DNA of 64,000 bases from Desulfofustis sp. PB-SRB1. Lineage in GTDB: Bacteria > Desulfobacterota > Desulfobulbia > Desulfobulbales > Desulfocapsaceae. The DNA is taken from positions 823,765-887,764 of the forward strand of contig JAEQMT010000010.1 in the NCBI GenBank assembly GCA_016722945.1, given 5' to 3'. Positions 7,568 through 16,891 of this stretch are shown piece by piece; position 1 is the first letter of the stretch, and each line of letters starts with the position of its first letter. The translations under genes were made by a program, and so were the position numbers. Below the pieces are notes generated by a model that saw only the letters and a program-made list of their open reading frames with translations, made no database searches and was not told the origin of the DNA.

Positions 7568-8785
7568 ATGAAAAATTTTCTGATATGCACCATCGCCATC
7601 GTCGTTGCGGCTGTTGGGCTGGCTGCACGGTTGGCGGATGCTCGGCCACCGTTGCGGATCACTACCTGGAATCTTGAGCATATGATGAGTGAGCAGGCAT
7701 ACGAACGGTGGCGTGATTTCTGCGGCAGTCCTCAGATCAACTGGGACGAGAAAAAGGCGCGGCGGGCGGGCAAGCCTGCCGATATCACCTTTTGCAACGT
7801 CCATAATGGGCTTAACTGGCCATCCCAGCGTTACCAAGAGGCGCTGCCACTGCAGACACCAGAACACTATGCGATCAAAGTAGCCGCGCTCAAAAAGCGA
7901 GCACAAAAACTTGATTCAGATATCTTTGCGCTCCAGGAGGTAAGTGATCGTGACGCCATGGCCAGGGTCTTTGCCGAGACTGACTATAAACTCTTTTTTG
8001 CCGGGCCGACCGATGGTTCCATGGGGGTGGGCTTTGCCGTACGAAACAAGCTGGCCGCGGCGGCGCGAACCCGCGCCGTCGATGATCTGGCGATATGTGG
8101 GCCTGAGGATCGACGGGTGAAAGATGATCCCGGTTCATGCCGGCAAGGATCATATCGCAGTCGTCCCGGTTTGGAACTAAAGATTGTCTATAACAACAGA
8201 CCGCTCTTTCTGCTTAACGTGCATCTCAAATCGTCATGCCGGAAGTCACCACTTGATGCACCGGAGAAGTCGGCGCCGGCCCGGGTGCATGAGGCGTGTG
8301 CAACTCTTCGTGATCAGGTGGTGGTATTGGAGCGGTGGCTCGATGAACGGGTGGGCAAGGATGAGGATTTTGTAATAGTGGGCGATTTCAACCGCGATCT
8401 GGCATTAGAGCTGCGCAGTCGCATGCCGGCGCGGCTCGATGGCGGCGATCCGGCCACCCCCATTTATCCTGATACCCCCATCGGCTCAATGTTCAAGGAG
8501 TTGTCCGACAATGAGCCGCCGGGCGCCTGGCTGGTGTTCGAGTGGCCGGACATCGCTGGGCCGAAGAAACGAACCTGCAGGCGACCGGATGGATCAACTT
8601 ATACGGTGCGTTCCTGTCATCGTGGAATCGATCACTTCCTGATCACAAAGGATCTATTATCTCGCCTTGCGGATGGTCCGAAACGGCTGGAGGCATGGGG
8701 CGCTGACTATGGCGATGAAGGGTACTGCGCCGCACACGCCCGGCCGTCGGATCACTGCCCGCTCACTATAGAACTTGCCTTGTGA
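7568..8785 (+). CDS. Secreted endonuclease/exonuclease/phosphatase family protein
   Basis: A DNase I-like fold protein, 405 aa. The ATG at 7568 gives a signal peptide (KNFLICTIAIVVAAVGLAA). The fold is shown by TTWNLEHM (metal-site Asn), ALQEVSD (catalytic Glu), NVHLKSSC, VGDFNRDL (Asp/Asn pair) and the terminal SDHCPL (catalytic Asp-His). Members cleave phosphodiesters or phosphomonoesters, so a secreted nuclease or phosphodiesterase is likely but the substrate is not determined. There is no strong ribosome site; ATGs at 7499/7502 are alternatives. Confidence 0.8.
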   Translation: MKNFLICTIAIVVAAVGLAARLADARPPLRITTWNLEHMMSEQAYERWRDFCGSPQINWDEKKARRAGKPADITFCNVHNGLNWPSQRYQEALPLQTPEHYAIKVAALKKRAQKLDSDIFALQEVSDRDAMARVFAETDYKLFFAGPTDGSMGVGFAVRNKLAAAARTRAVDDLAICGPEDRRVKDDPGSCRQGSYRSRPGLELKIVYNNRPLFLLNVHLKSSCRKSPLDAPEKSAPARVHEACATLRDQVVVLERWLDERVGKDEDFVIVGDFNRDLALELRSRMPARLDGGDPATPIYPDTPIGSMFKELSDNEPPGAWLVFEWPDIAGPKKRTCRRPDGSTYTVRSCHRGIDHFLITKDLLSRLADGPKRLEAWGADYGDEGYCAAHARPSDHCPLTIELAL

Positions 8786-8808
8786 GCGGTGCGGGGTATC
8801 CGCCCGGA

Positions 8809-9105
8809 TCACATCCGCTTTTGAACACTGTCGATCTTGTCGGTCATGCTCTGCTCTTTGTCGATGCGGGTGCCTGCCTTGATCGTGCTGGTCAGCCGTA
8901 CCACCCCCATTTCGTGCAGGGTTTCGTGGCACTGCTTAACAGCGGCAAATACCGTGTCCCATTCTCCCTCCACGTTGGTGCCGTAGGCGTGCAGATTGGT
9001 TTTCAGCCCGGCTTTTTCAAAAATCTCGTGGCAGGCGGCAATGTATTGTGAAAACGAAAGACCGACCCCGAACGGGGAGACGGAGATATCCATCACTACG
9101 TGCAT
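8809..9105 (-). CDS. MTH1187 family (YqgV-like) thiamine-binding protein
   Basis: A 98-aa small protein of the MTH1187/YqgV (formerly DUF77) family, shown by MDISVSPFGVGLSFSQYIA, NLHAYGTNVEGEWDTVF and the C-terminal RLTSTIKAGTRID. Family structures bind thiamine or a similar ligand as oligomers; the cellular role is unclear. The start at 9105 has AAGGAG six bases upstream. A remnant of the family 1 repeat lies just upstream in the same orientation. Confidence 0.85.
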   Translation of the reverse strand: MHVVMDISVSPFGVGLSFSQYIAACHEIFEKAGLKTNLHAYGTNVEGEWDTVFAAVKQCHETLHEMGVVRLTSTIKAGTRIDKEQSMTDKIDSVQKRM

Positions 9106-9121
9106 TGTGTTCTCCTTATGT

Positions 9122-9168
9122 GGGGAATCTTGAAAAACGGCCACTTTGCCCAACCTCATTGTTGCGCA
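9122..9168 (-). repeat. 3' fragment of the family 1 repeat
   Basis: On the minus strand it reads GCGCAACAATGAGGTTGGGC ... GTTTTTCAAGATTCCCC, matching the last third of the 141-bp repeat. It lies 17 bases upstream of the MTH1187 start and points the same way. Confidence 0.65.
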
Positions 9169-9177
9169 TTAATGTTC

Positions 9178-9876
9178 TTAATAGGTGGTGTTGCCGTTTA
9201 ATTGGGTATCAGGCTGTACCAATGAATCGGGTGCTCCGGTGTAATTCCAGTGCCACGATTCCCACGGCATTCTCAGTCTGTTATATTGCGAATATGTCTC
9301 GGTAAAACCGAATCGAGCCGCGTTTTCGAGCAGCCACTGGTATTGCATGGTGTCGGCAAAGCGCCAGTTGCTGGGATAAAAATCAACCGCGGTGCCGAGG
9401 GCATGCTGGGAATAGCCGGGCGGCGCCACGTACCGGATAATATCATCAAAGGTTCGGCCTTCGGCCAGCATCCGGACAAAAATACGTTTCTGGTAGCGCT
9501 CGCTGCGATACCCGGAACGCACCTGCAGGTTGATACCCTCATCTTCGGCGGCGTTACACATTGCTACCAGTGGTTCGATTATTTCTTTAATCACGTAGAT
9601 TTCCGACTGCTCATGGGTGTTGGCCGGTGGTATTCTGGCGAATGATTCGAAGGCGAGAACCGGCGCCTCAATCCGGTTGCCAATCCACGGCTCTGGAATC
9701 GGGTACCTGGTATCTCCGATGGTAACAAACTCTTCTTCTTCTGTTTCTGGTAGTTGTACCGGTGAGTGTTCCTTGCCCTGGGCCGTTTCCTGCTCGGCGG
9801 CATATAGTGCTTCTTGGGCAGGCCAGCCGGCAAAAAACAACGCAGTCAGGATGATGAGGGGTATTCTATGTGACAT
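9178..9876 (-). CDS. M15 family D-alanyl-D-alanine carboxypeptidase (VanY-like)
   Basis: Zinc peptidase trimming peptidoglycan stem peptides, 232 aa. The start at 9876 gives a signal peptide (IPLIILTALFFAGWPAQ), so it acts in the periplasm. Family motifs are VRSGYRS, the zinc-binding SQHALGTAVD (SxHxxGxAxD) and the C-terminal ESWHWNYTG with the third ligand. Gly/Glu-rich linker sequence separates the signal from the peptidase domain. The frame is open for another 47 codons upstream, but no good start lies there. It fits with the cell-wall genes that follow. Confidence 0.88.
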   Translation of the reverse strand: MSHRIPLIILTALFFAGWPAQEALYAAEQETAQGKEHSPVQLPETEEEEFVTIGDTRYPIPEPWIGNRIEAPVLAFESFARIPPANTHEQSEIYVIKEIIEPLVAMCNAAEDEGINLQVRSGYRSERYQKRIFVRMLAEGRTFDDIIRYVAPPGYSQHALGTAVDFYPSNWRFADTMQYQWLLENAARFGFTETYSQYNRLRMPWESWHWNYTGAPDSLVQPDTQLNGNTTY

Positions 9877-10046
9877 AGGCGACAAAAAATAGTATGGGAT
9901 AAAGTGCCGGGTTAATGTTTCACCATAGCAAAGAAGTGGCGACCAATCAACCGGCCGGCAGGCCAGATAACAGTTTGTTGTCGGTATGAAGTATGCCACT
10001 AAGAGAAAACGGCACAATCCCCATTTATTAGATGTTGATTATTTTC

Positions 10047-10185
10047 TGACGGCATCGTAAAAACCTCTGTGGTCGTCATAGAGGTGTTGATCTTGTTGAA
10101 AAAAAATTAATTGAAATTTCCGGATTCCCGTTTTGGCGGGAATGACGGTGGCAAGCAATTAAAAAAGGTATTTGTGACGCCATCA
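10047..10185. repeat. Interspersed repeat, family 2 (MITE-like), copy A
   Basis: A 139-bp unit with inverted ends: TGACGGCATCGTAAAAACC on the left and GGTATTTGTGACGCCATCA on the right. Inside is the palindromic CGGATTCCCGTTTTGGCGGG followed by AATGACG. It matches copies at 40312-40473 and 56614-56775 but with a shorter central arm. It lies in the 416-bp gap between vanY-like and the next gene; nothing else is evident in that gap. Confidence 0.75.
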
Positions 10186-10292
10186 TTTTTTGACGGAAAA
10201 AATAGCGTAATCCTGCTGCATCTGGTAACACCGTTCAGCCAAAAAAAGGCAACGGTTGCTGACTGCCTGAATTATACTCTTTCATCAGTTAT

Positions 10293-11873
10293 ATGAATCG
10301 TTTTGTTACAGTCGTATCCGCACTAATTATCTGTTTTTCCTCGATCCCGGCATTTTGCACCGATAGGTTTGATATCGGTTATATCTGGCACGATGACATT
10401 GAGGCCGTGCTTGATTATCAGCAGCAGGTTGAGGAACTGTTTGATTCGAAAACCGCCAAGAAACTGCATATCGTCGGCCGGGAAAGCGGCGGCTATGGGC
10501 TGATTTACGATCTCAACGGTGATTCCCTGTCATCGGCCAAGACCATGGTCAAGCACAGTGAAATTCTGCGCGGCGCCGGTCTGGAGGAGTGTTTTGCGGT
10601 GGAGGATACCGGCTATTACCGGCTGTTCAATGTCGGCTATGCCCTGGGCCCGAACCTCGAGAGCATGAAGGAGTTATATCGTAAAGTCTATGTAAATCTC
10701 GGCAGTGAGGTGGGCAAGGATCTCTACATCGAACAGACGGACGCGGAGAATTACACCCTGATCTATCGGCGCCGGGGAGAACGCAGCGCAACCTACCAGG
10801 TGGCCAAGCGCCATGCCAGACTGCTGAAGAAAAAGAAGATCGGCACCACCATTTTAGCCGAGGTCAATAACCCGGTGGTATATGGTGAGTCGAGCTATCT
10901 GAATCTTCTTGCCGATTCAACCGCGGCTGTTTCACCGAAGCAACCGGTTCAGCCGGCGCCGCGGGCAGTGTCGGCACCGCCCCCCCAGCAGGATGTAGGC
11001 ACGGAAGAAATCGAGGTGGTGACGATTTCCCCGGTAAAGCGCAAAATCCTGCCGGCAGCGGGTTCAACCGCAATCGTGGTCGACGACGGGATCGAACATC
11101 CTATCGAGAGTGATATCGAAACCTTTATCAAAAAGCTGCGCCGCCAGGGAAAATTATCTTCAGATGAAATGACCGGCTGGGTAGCATACGATCTCACCGC
11201 TGAACGGCCCATAGTTGATATCAACGCCGAGCATGTCTTCCAGGCTGCCAGTATGATTAAGCCATTTGTGGCCCTGGCGTTTTTTCATAAGGTAAAAGAG
11301 GGCTCATTGATATATGGCCCGAAAAGCCGCCACAAAATGGAGCGGATGATTCAGCGCAGTGACAACGCGGCGACCAACTGGGTGATGAAGATGGCCGGAG
11401 GGCCGGCGAACTGCCAGCGGATATTGAAACATTACTATGGAGATATTTTCAAAAAAACGATTATCACCGAGTATATTCCAGCCGGCGGCAAGACCTATAA
11501 AAACAGTGCCGCACCTGCCGATTATATTCGTTTTTTGCATGCCCTGTGGGACGGCGGGGTACCGTATCATCAAGAGATCCGGCGGCTTATGTCGCTGCCG
11601 GGGCGAGATCGGCTCTACGACGGCACACCCATTCCCCAGGGGACCCTGGTCTATAACAAAACCGGTTCCACCGCCCATCTCTGCGGCGATATGGGAATTC
11701 TGGTACCTCGCGATCGAAACGGCAAACGCTATCCCTACATCGTGGTTGGCGTTATCCAGCGTGACTCCCGACCAAAAAACTACGGTAACTGGATGCTTAC
11801 CCGCGGCAACGTCATCAGGCAGGTGTCAACCCTGGTATATGAGGAGATGAAGCGCCAGTATCGATTGCTCTAA
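10293..11873 (+). CDS. Class A beta-lactamase-like serine hydrolase with N-terminal SPOR-like region
   Basis: A 526-aa exported protein (signal peptide MNRFVTVVSALIICFSSIPA). The C-terminal half carries penicillin-recognising motifs: SxxK in ASMIKPF (about residue 318), SDN in RSDNAATN and KTG in NKTGSTAHL. The N-terminal part (about 25-200) has two repeats of roughly SPOR-like pattern (KLHIVGRESGGYGLIYD; DLYIEQTDAENYTLIYRR), and a Pro-rich linker joins the halves. Known relatives include real beta-lactamases and wall-modifying hydrolases; the Glu166 deacylation loop is not obvious to me. The company of VanY, MltD and PBP1A makes a wall role as likely as antibiotic resistance. Confidence 0.78.
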   Translation: MNRFVTVVSALIICFSSIPAFCTDRFDIGYIWHDDIEAVLDYQQQVEELFDSKTAKKLHIVGRESGGYGLIYDLNGDSLSSAKTMVKHSEILRGAGLEECFAVEDTGYYRLFNVGYALGPNLESMKELYRKVYVNLGSEVGKDLYIEQTDAENYTLIYRRRGERSATYQVAKRHARLLKKKKIGTTILAEVNNPVVYGESSYLNLLADSTAAVSPKQPVQPAPRAVSAPPPQQDVGTEEIEVVTISPVKRKILPAAGSTAIVVDDGIEHPIESDIETFIKKLRRQGKLSSDEMTGWVAYDLTAERPIVDINAEHVFQAASMIKPFVALAFFHKVKEGSLIYGPKSRHKMERMIQRSDNAATNWVMKMAGGPANCQRILKHYYGDIFKKTIITEYIPAGGKTYKNSAAPADYIRFLHALWDGGVPYHQEIRRLMSLPGRDRLYDGTPIPQGTLVYNKTGSTAHLCGDMGILVPRDRNGKRYPYIVVGVIQRDSRPKNYGNWMLTRGNVIRQVSTLVYEEMKRQYRLL

Positions 11874-11876
11874 CCA

Positions 11877-13385
11877 TTACTCTTCTTCATCTGCCAGGGC
11901 CTCATAAAGCCGGAGCCTCTCAAGCAGGTTGGTGAGTTGCTCGGTGGTCTGGTAGCGCCCTTTGGCAAAGACCCCGTAGTCGCCGCCACCCGCCATGGCG
12001 GAGGCGAAGCGGGTGGAGTTTGCGTAAAACAGCCAGACCGAAGTCCACATCCGTTCTGCCTCTTCATCGAAGATGTTGCCGCCCTGATAGAGCCCCTGTT
12101 CAAAGTCGCCGGCCCATATGTCGGAGAGGATTTTGGTGGCCTCCACGGTGATGGCGTTGGTTCGATGGATGGTATTGTCTAACCGGATAAAATGATTGTT
12201 CACCCACCTGGTGGAGTGGCAGGAATTGCATACCGCCTTCATGGTCGCGGTGCGTTCTTCCTGTTGCTCGGGACTGAGGACGAACTCGGCAACCGGCTCT
12301 CCGTTCATCTCCACGGGGAGCGGCAACCCCTCTGAGTTGACCACATTATCAAGATTTGCGTCGATAGGGTGGGGATGCGCGTAGGGAACGCCGAACAACC
12401 GCCAGGAAAGCCGGTCGTTGTATTGATGACTGCGTTCGGCGATTATCTCGCCATCGCCGTCCACCACCAGGGCGGCGTGGCAGGCGGCGCAGGTGGGGGC
12501 GGTAAAATCCTGCCCCACGGTCCAGGGCACCGCGTCAAAATCAAACTCTTCTTTCTTGGTGCTGAAGATATTGCCGTGTTTGCTGACCACATATACCTTG
12601 TAAGCCGGAACATCCGGGCCTTTGTGGCATTCCGAGCAGGTGTAGGGCTTGCGGGCCATTTCGATGGAGAAGCTGTGTCTGGTATGACAGGCCGAACAGG
12701 CGCCCATGGAACCGTCCGGGTTGATTCGTCCCACTCCCTGGTTGGGCCAGCCTTCCAGTACCGGGAACTCAAGCTCACCGAAATCGGTATCGCGAACCTC
12801 AACCCCGGTTACTTCAACTTTGGTGCCATGGCAGTACAGACATGACTCATACTCAGTGAGCATATCCATCTCACCGATCGTCAGGGCCCCGTCTTCGTAG
12901 GTGTAGTGATTGTTTACCACGGTGGTGAAATCCTGATACAGGGTATTGTTTACCAGGTTGCCGTAGGCGTGCGCCATGATATTGCGGGTGTATTGATCGG
13001 CCTCGACGGGGTGGCAGGTGGCGCAGTCATCAGGAGAGACGATGACATTGATCTGGTAGCCGTTGTGCTCAAATGAATCGTCATGCTGATCGGTACGCAG
13101 CGAATGACACTCATAACAGCCCACCGCCACATCCGCCAGCTCTGCCGACACTGATTCAGCAGAAATACGGCGCTCAAGCTCGGCTCGTTCCATACCCTGG
13201 GCCGGAGTAACCCGGCTGTGCCTGCTTTTCAGCCAGGAAGCAACCAGGCCGGGATGAGTGTATTCGTGGCATCCCAGACAATCTTCGGTTTCGGCGCTGA
13301 GTTCCAGTTCCTGGGCGCCGCCGATACCGTGCACAAGGCCGATAAAAAAGAGCGAAACCGCCGTTGCCGCCGCCAAGCGCTTCAT
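11877..13385 (-). CDS. Octaheme c-type cytochrome of the hydroxylamine oxidoreductase-like family
   Basis: A 502-aa periplasmic cytochrome with a signal peptide and eight CXXCH heme sites: CLGCH, CYECH, CATCH, CLYCH, CSACH, CSECH, CAACH and CNSCH. The stretch GACSACHTRHSFS ... CSECHKGPD ... SKHGNIF is the signature of HAO and related octaheme enzymes. The start at 13385 has GGAGAT five bases upstream. HAO-family members oxidise hydroxylamine or, without the Tyr-heme crosslink, reduce nitrite or hydroxylamine; I cannot place the crosslinking Tyr with certainty, so the reaction and direction are open. It is a lone gene with no adjacent quinol partner. Confidence 0.85.
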   Translation of the reverse strand: MKRLAAATAVSLFFIGLVHGIGGAQELELSAETEDCLGCHEYTHPGLVASWLKSRHSRVTPAQGMERAELERRISAESVSAELADVAVGCYECHSLRTDQHDDSFEHNGYQINVIVSPDDCATCHPVEADQYTRNIMAHAYGNLVNNTLYQDFTTVVNNHYTYEDGALTIGEMDMLTEYESCLYCHGTKVEVTGVEVRDTDFGELEFPVLEGWPNQGVGRINPDGSMGACSACHTRHSFSIEMARKPYTCSECHKGPDVPAYKVYVVSKHGNIFSTKKEEFDFDAVPWTVGQDFTAPTCAACHAALVVDGDGEIIAERSHQYNDRLSWRLFGVPYAHPHPIDANLDNVVNSEGLPLPVEMNGEPVAEFVLSPEQQEERTATMKAVCNSCHSTRWVNNHFIRLDNTIHRTNAITVEATKILSDIWAGDFEQGLYQGGNIFDEEAERMWTSVWLFYANSTRFASAMAGGGDYGVFAKGRYQTTEQLTNLLERLRLYEALADEEE

Positions 13386-13617
13386 AAAAATCTCCATTAT
13401 TTCGGTTATTGAAGACATGCTGCAACTAAATCAGCAAACGTGTTATTACCCAAAACTCTACCGTGCTGAGCGAAAAATAAAAGAAAAAAAGAGCTGGACG
13501 CGCGATTTCTTCACGGCAATCGCGGCTATATTTCAGCCGAATGCAGAGCGGTCGTGCCACTCCGGCTGAAACCGCATGGCTTGCTCAAAAAATACGGTGA
13601 GGTTACAGAAACTTCGC

Positions 13618-13926
13618 CTACGGCAACTGCAACGAGATACTATTGGGGTTGTCGGGATTGGGGCGATAGAACAGCATGGTCTTGCCGATCAATTGCACCA
13701 GAGAACTGCCGGTCTGCGCGGTAATTGATTGCGCCGTCTCTTTTTTGTCGAGCAGGCACCCTTTACCCATCTTCACTTTGATCAGCTCGTGGGCCTGCAG
13801 ACCATCTTCAATTGAACCGATAAGTGTGGTGGAAACCCCTTCTTTACCGATCAAGACAAGTGGTGAGAGGGTATGACCGAGGCCGCGAAGATGCTTTTTG
13901 TGGTTATTGGTGAGAGGTGTTATCAC
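13618..13926 (-). CDS. yhbY: YhbY family ribosome-associated RNA-binding protein
   Basis: A 102-aa CRM-domain protein. Motifs are the N-terminal LRGLGHTLSPLVLIGKEG and the later ELIKVKMGKG, followed by a region ending in a short tail. Family members bind pre-50S ribosomal subunits. It sits between the HAO-like cytochrome and the TraB-like gene on the same strand. The length is normal. Confidence 0.9.
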   Translation of the reverse strand: MITPLTNNHKKHLRGLGHTLSPLVLIGKEGVSTTLIGSIEDGLQAHELIKVKMGKGCLLDKKETAQSITAQTGSSLVQLIGKTMLFYRPNPDNPNSISLQLP

Positions 13927-13948
13927 GATATCAATACTACAGTTTGGC

Positions 13949-15145
13949 TCAGCTCAGCAGTGTTTTGACGATTTCGTAACCGCCCACATAGGTGCCGATG
14001 ATCGAGCCTACCGTGGTCAGGATGAATACCAGAAAGACCCGGAGCAGCCGGTTGCGCCACCAGCCGGAAAAAGTAGACATATCGGCGCCTGCCTGTTCAA
14101 ACTCACGGACCACCGGCGGCTGGGTCATAACCTGGATAAAGGCGGTAACGTAGCCCGCCCCGATAACCGGTGTCAGGCTGGTGATGGGCGCCGCCGCAAA
14201 TGCCCCGGCGGTGGTGAAGGGATGAGCCAGGGCTAGAGCGCAGCCGATGGCGGCGGGAATGCCGTTGGCCATAATCCAGAATACCAGGTTCTGACCCGCC
14301 ACCTCAGCGCCATGCTGGATTCCCACCAGGACCAGCAGGGAAATTATCAGCGCCGGCACCAGCCAGCCGGCAATCTTCCAGCCGGGCGATACCGGTGGTA
14401 TGGCAGTGATTTCGGCCAAAGTGGCGCGGTTGTCTTCAGCAAGTCGAGCTTTGATACCCTCCACGTGACCGGCGCCCACTACGGCAACAAGCCGAGTTCC
14501 CCTTGATGTTTTTATTTTTTCGGCGAGATAGATATCACGCTCGTCGATGAGAATGCGTTTTACCTCAGGCAGGGCATCACCCATCTCGGCCATCATCTCG
14601 GCAAGCACATCTTTTTTCTTCAGCTGCTCGAGCTCGGCTTCGTCAAGTTTTTTGGAGTCGAACAGGCCGGCGGCAAGGGCGGCGATAAGATAAAATTTTC
14701 TGAAGAATGATGTTGTTTTCCAGGCTCGGCGCAAGGTGATGCGAATATCGCGGTCGCATAAGACAATCGGGATCCCCAATGATCTGGCGGCGGTAACGGC
14801 GGACAGCAATTCGGCGCCGGGGAGGATGCCGAGGTTGTCGCCCAGCTTTTTCTGATAGGCGGCCATCGCCATGGAGACCAGCAGGGTGGAGAGCTGCTTG
14901 CGGCGAATTACCGCCTTGAGATCGAGATTCTGCCACCTTTTTTTCTCGGTAAGCGCCTGCAACCGCTGTTCATCGAGTTCTATGCACACCGCATCCGGTT
15001 GTTCCGCGTGAATCACCTGATTCACCAGATCAACGGATTGTTGTGAAACGTGGGCGGTGCCGATCAGCAGAATCGTTTTTCCGCCATGCTCAAGCAGGTG
15101 GACATCAGGGCCGTATAAGCCGCGTGGATACTCTATATCGCTCAT
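13949..15145 (-). CDS. TraB/PrgY family membrane protein
   Basis: A 398-aa protein with an N-terminal TraB/PrgY/GumN domain (LIGTAHVSQQSVDLVNQVI, CIELDEQR, VAVVGAGHVEGI) and three to four hydrophobic helices in the C-terminal 140 residues (VPALIISLLVLVGI and later). TraB-family proteins are thought to be metal-dependent peptidases or pheromone-binding regulators; the H in GTAH and the E in CIELDE are the likely active-site residues. It is found in many delta-proteobacteria without a known role. It starts at the ATG at 15145. Confidence 0.82.
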   Translation of the reverse strand: MSDIEYPRGLYGPDVHLLEHGGKTILLIGTAHVSQQSVDLVNQVIHAEQPDAVCIELDEQRLQALTEKKRWQNLDLKAVIRRKQLSTLLVSMAMAAYQKKLGDNLGILPGAELLSAVTAARSLGIPIVLCDRDIRITLRRAWKTTSFFRKFYLIAALAAGLFDSKKLDEAELEQLKKKDVLAEMMAEMGDALPEVKRILIDERDIYLAEKIKTSRGTRLVAVVGAGHVEGIKARLAEDNRATLAEITAIPPVSPGWKIAGWLVPALIISLLVLVGIQHGAEVAGQNLVFWIMANGIPAAIGCALALAHPFTTAGAFAAAPITSLTPVIGAGYVTAFIQVMTQPPVVREFEQAGADMSTFSGWWRNRLLRVFLVFILTTVGSIIGTYVGGYEIVKTLLS

Positions 15146-15215
15146 AACGGAACGCTGATCAGGCGGCGGGTAGGGTGGATAGAAAAAAGGAGTCTGGAGT
15201 CAATTGACCAAAAAT

Positions 15216-16715
15216 CTACACATCACGTAGCAATAACCGCTTACCGGGATAAATGCGGTTTGAGGTCAAGTTGTTCCACCGTTTGATAGCCGCCGGTGAG
15301 GTATTGAATTGCCTAGAAATGGTCCACAGGTTGTCGCCGTTTTTTACCAGATACCATTGTTCGGGGGCCTGTTCTCTCTGGCGCTTCGGTGCGGTTTTCT
15401 TCTGGTCGGCAAGAACGATGGCGGTGCCTTGGTGTTGAGCGACAGGTGAAAGTGCGGTTGTTGCCAGCGGAAGATCGAAATCGTTCTTGATGATGGTGAG
15501 TTCCTGGCCAATGCTGAGTTTATGGGCACTTGGCAACCCATTCCAGGTCACGATCAGATCGGTGGAAACCTTGTGGCGTGCGGCAATGTGGGATAGTGTC
15601 TCGCCCTTTTTGACAACGTGGATCTGGTAAATGGGGGCGGCGATCTGATGGAGGTGCGGAAGATTCGCCTCGGCAACACTGGCGGTGCCAACCGGAACTT
15701 TTAGCTGGTAGTCAGGCGCCTGCGGCGGTGTCATATTTTTCAACAGTTCCGGGTTAAGGGCGGCAAGCTCATCTAAAGAGCTTTCGCTGAGCAGAGCCGC
15801 CGCCTTCAGGCTGAGCCCCGGCCCGGCCGCAAAGGTCTCATAGGCCAGCGGCGCCTCGTAGGTAACGTCGGTAAAGCCGTATTGTTGCGGCTGCTTGGCG
15901 ATCATGATAGCGGCAATCAGCTTGGGCACATACCGCTTGGTTTCAAGTTTAATGTAGCGTTTCTGAGCGATTTTCCAGAAATCATCTGAATTGGCCCGAT
16001 GCATAGCTTTGCGCATGGTGCCCGGACCGCCGTTATAGGCCGCTACCGCTATATACCAGTCGCCGAACTCATCATAGAGATCACGCAAATAGGCCGCCGC
16101 GGCCCGGGTTGATTTTTCCGCGTCGCGTCGTTCATCCAGATAGCGGGTGACTTGCATGCCATATTGCTTGCCGGTGGGGGCCATAAACTGCCAGAGACCC
16201 ACCGCACGCGATGGTGAGCATGCCTTTTGGTTGAAGCCGCTTTCAATCATGGCCAGATAGACCAGATCACCTGGCAGACCATACTCGGTAAAAATTTCCT
16301 GCATCATCGGCAGGTAACGCCCGGACCGGGCCAGCCATCGTTTGAAATAGCGCTGCTGTTTATCAGAAAATAGATCGAGATACATCTGCACCTGGCGGTT
16401 TACCATGATCGGAAAATCATAGGTTACGACCGCTACGGGTTCGCCGGTTGATACCGCATCATCGGCGCCTGCCGTCTCGACCGCGGCTTCCCAATCTCCC
16501 GTCTGTTCAAGAGCGGCGAGTTCCTGGTTAAGGCAGACCTCGGTTTCCAGCAACTCCGGTGGCTGATCACCATCGGAATCGGCCATCATTGGGGCGGGAT
16601 CGGAGACCATCTCGCCATGGCCGGTAAGGCCGGTGTGTTTGCTACACCCTCCACCTGCCAATAAAGATAAGAGCAGTATAATGGAGACCGGATAATTCCT
16701 GAAAAAGGTAATCAT
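15216..16715 (-). CDS. mltD: Membrane-bound lytic murein transglycosylase D with two LysM domains
   Basis: A 499-aa lipoprotein that cuts peptidoglycan glycan strands. The lipobox LAGGGC lies near residue 24. The transglycosylase domain has the catalytic Glu in AMIESGF and the GLWQFMAPTGKQYG block. Two C-terminal LysM repeats bind the wall: IHVVKKGETLSHIAARHKVS and WYLVKNGDNLWTISRQFN. The ATG at 16715 is preferred to a TTG three codons earlier. It is divergently transcribed from the PBP1A gene, which lies 176 bp away, so one enzyme opens the wall and the other builds it. Confidence 0.92.
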   Translation of the reverse strand: MITFFRNYPVSIILLLSLLAGGGCSKHTGLTGHGEMVSDPAPMMADSDGDQPPELLETEVCLNQELAALEQTGDWEAAVETAGADDAVSTGEPVAVVTYDFPIMVNRQVQMYLDLFSDKQQRYFKRWLARSGRYLPMMQEIFTEYGLPGDLVYLAMIESGFNQKACSPSRAVGLWQFMAPTGKQYGMQVTRYLDERRDAEKSTRAAAAYLRDLYDEFGDWYIAVAAYNGGPGTMRKAMHRANSDDFWKIAQKRYIKLETKRYVPKLIAAIMIAKQPQQYGFTDVTYEAPLAYETFAAGPGLSLKAAALLSESSLDELAALNPELLKNMTPPQAPDYQLKVPVGTASVAEANLPHLHQIAAPIYQIHVVKKGETLSHIAARHKVSTDLIVTWNGLPSAHKLSIGQELTIIKNDFDLPLATTALSPVAQHQGTAIVLADQKKTAPKRQREQAPEQWYLVKNGDNLWTISRQFNTSPAAIKRWNNLTSNRIYPGKRLLLRDV

Positions 16716-16891
16716 AAGCTGCAAGTAGTATGTATGGCTTACCCGCCTGCAGTGGTGCCAAGATTATGCGGGTTCTTCTTTCTTTTTGTGGGTACCAATT
16801 TGGTAAAACTTTGCTATACTAGCAGTTTATGTATGGTAAAGGCAAGTACATTATCAGGGTAACCTGCATTTTTTCCACTCATTAGAGGTAG

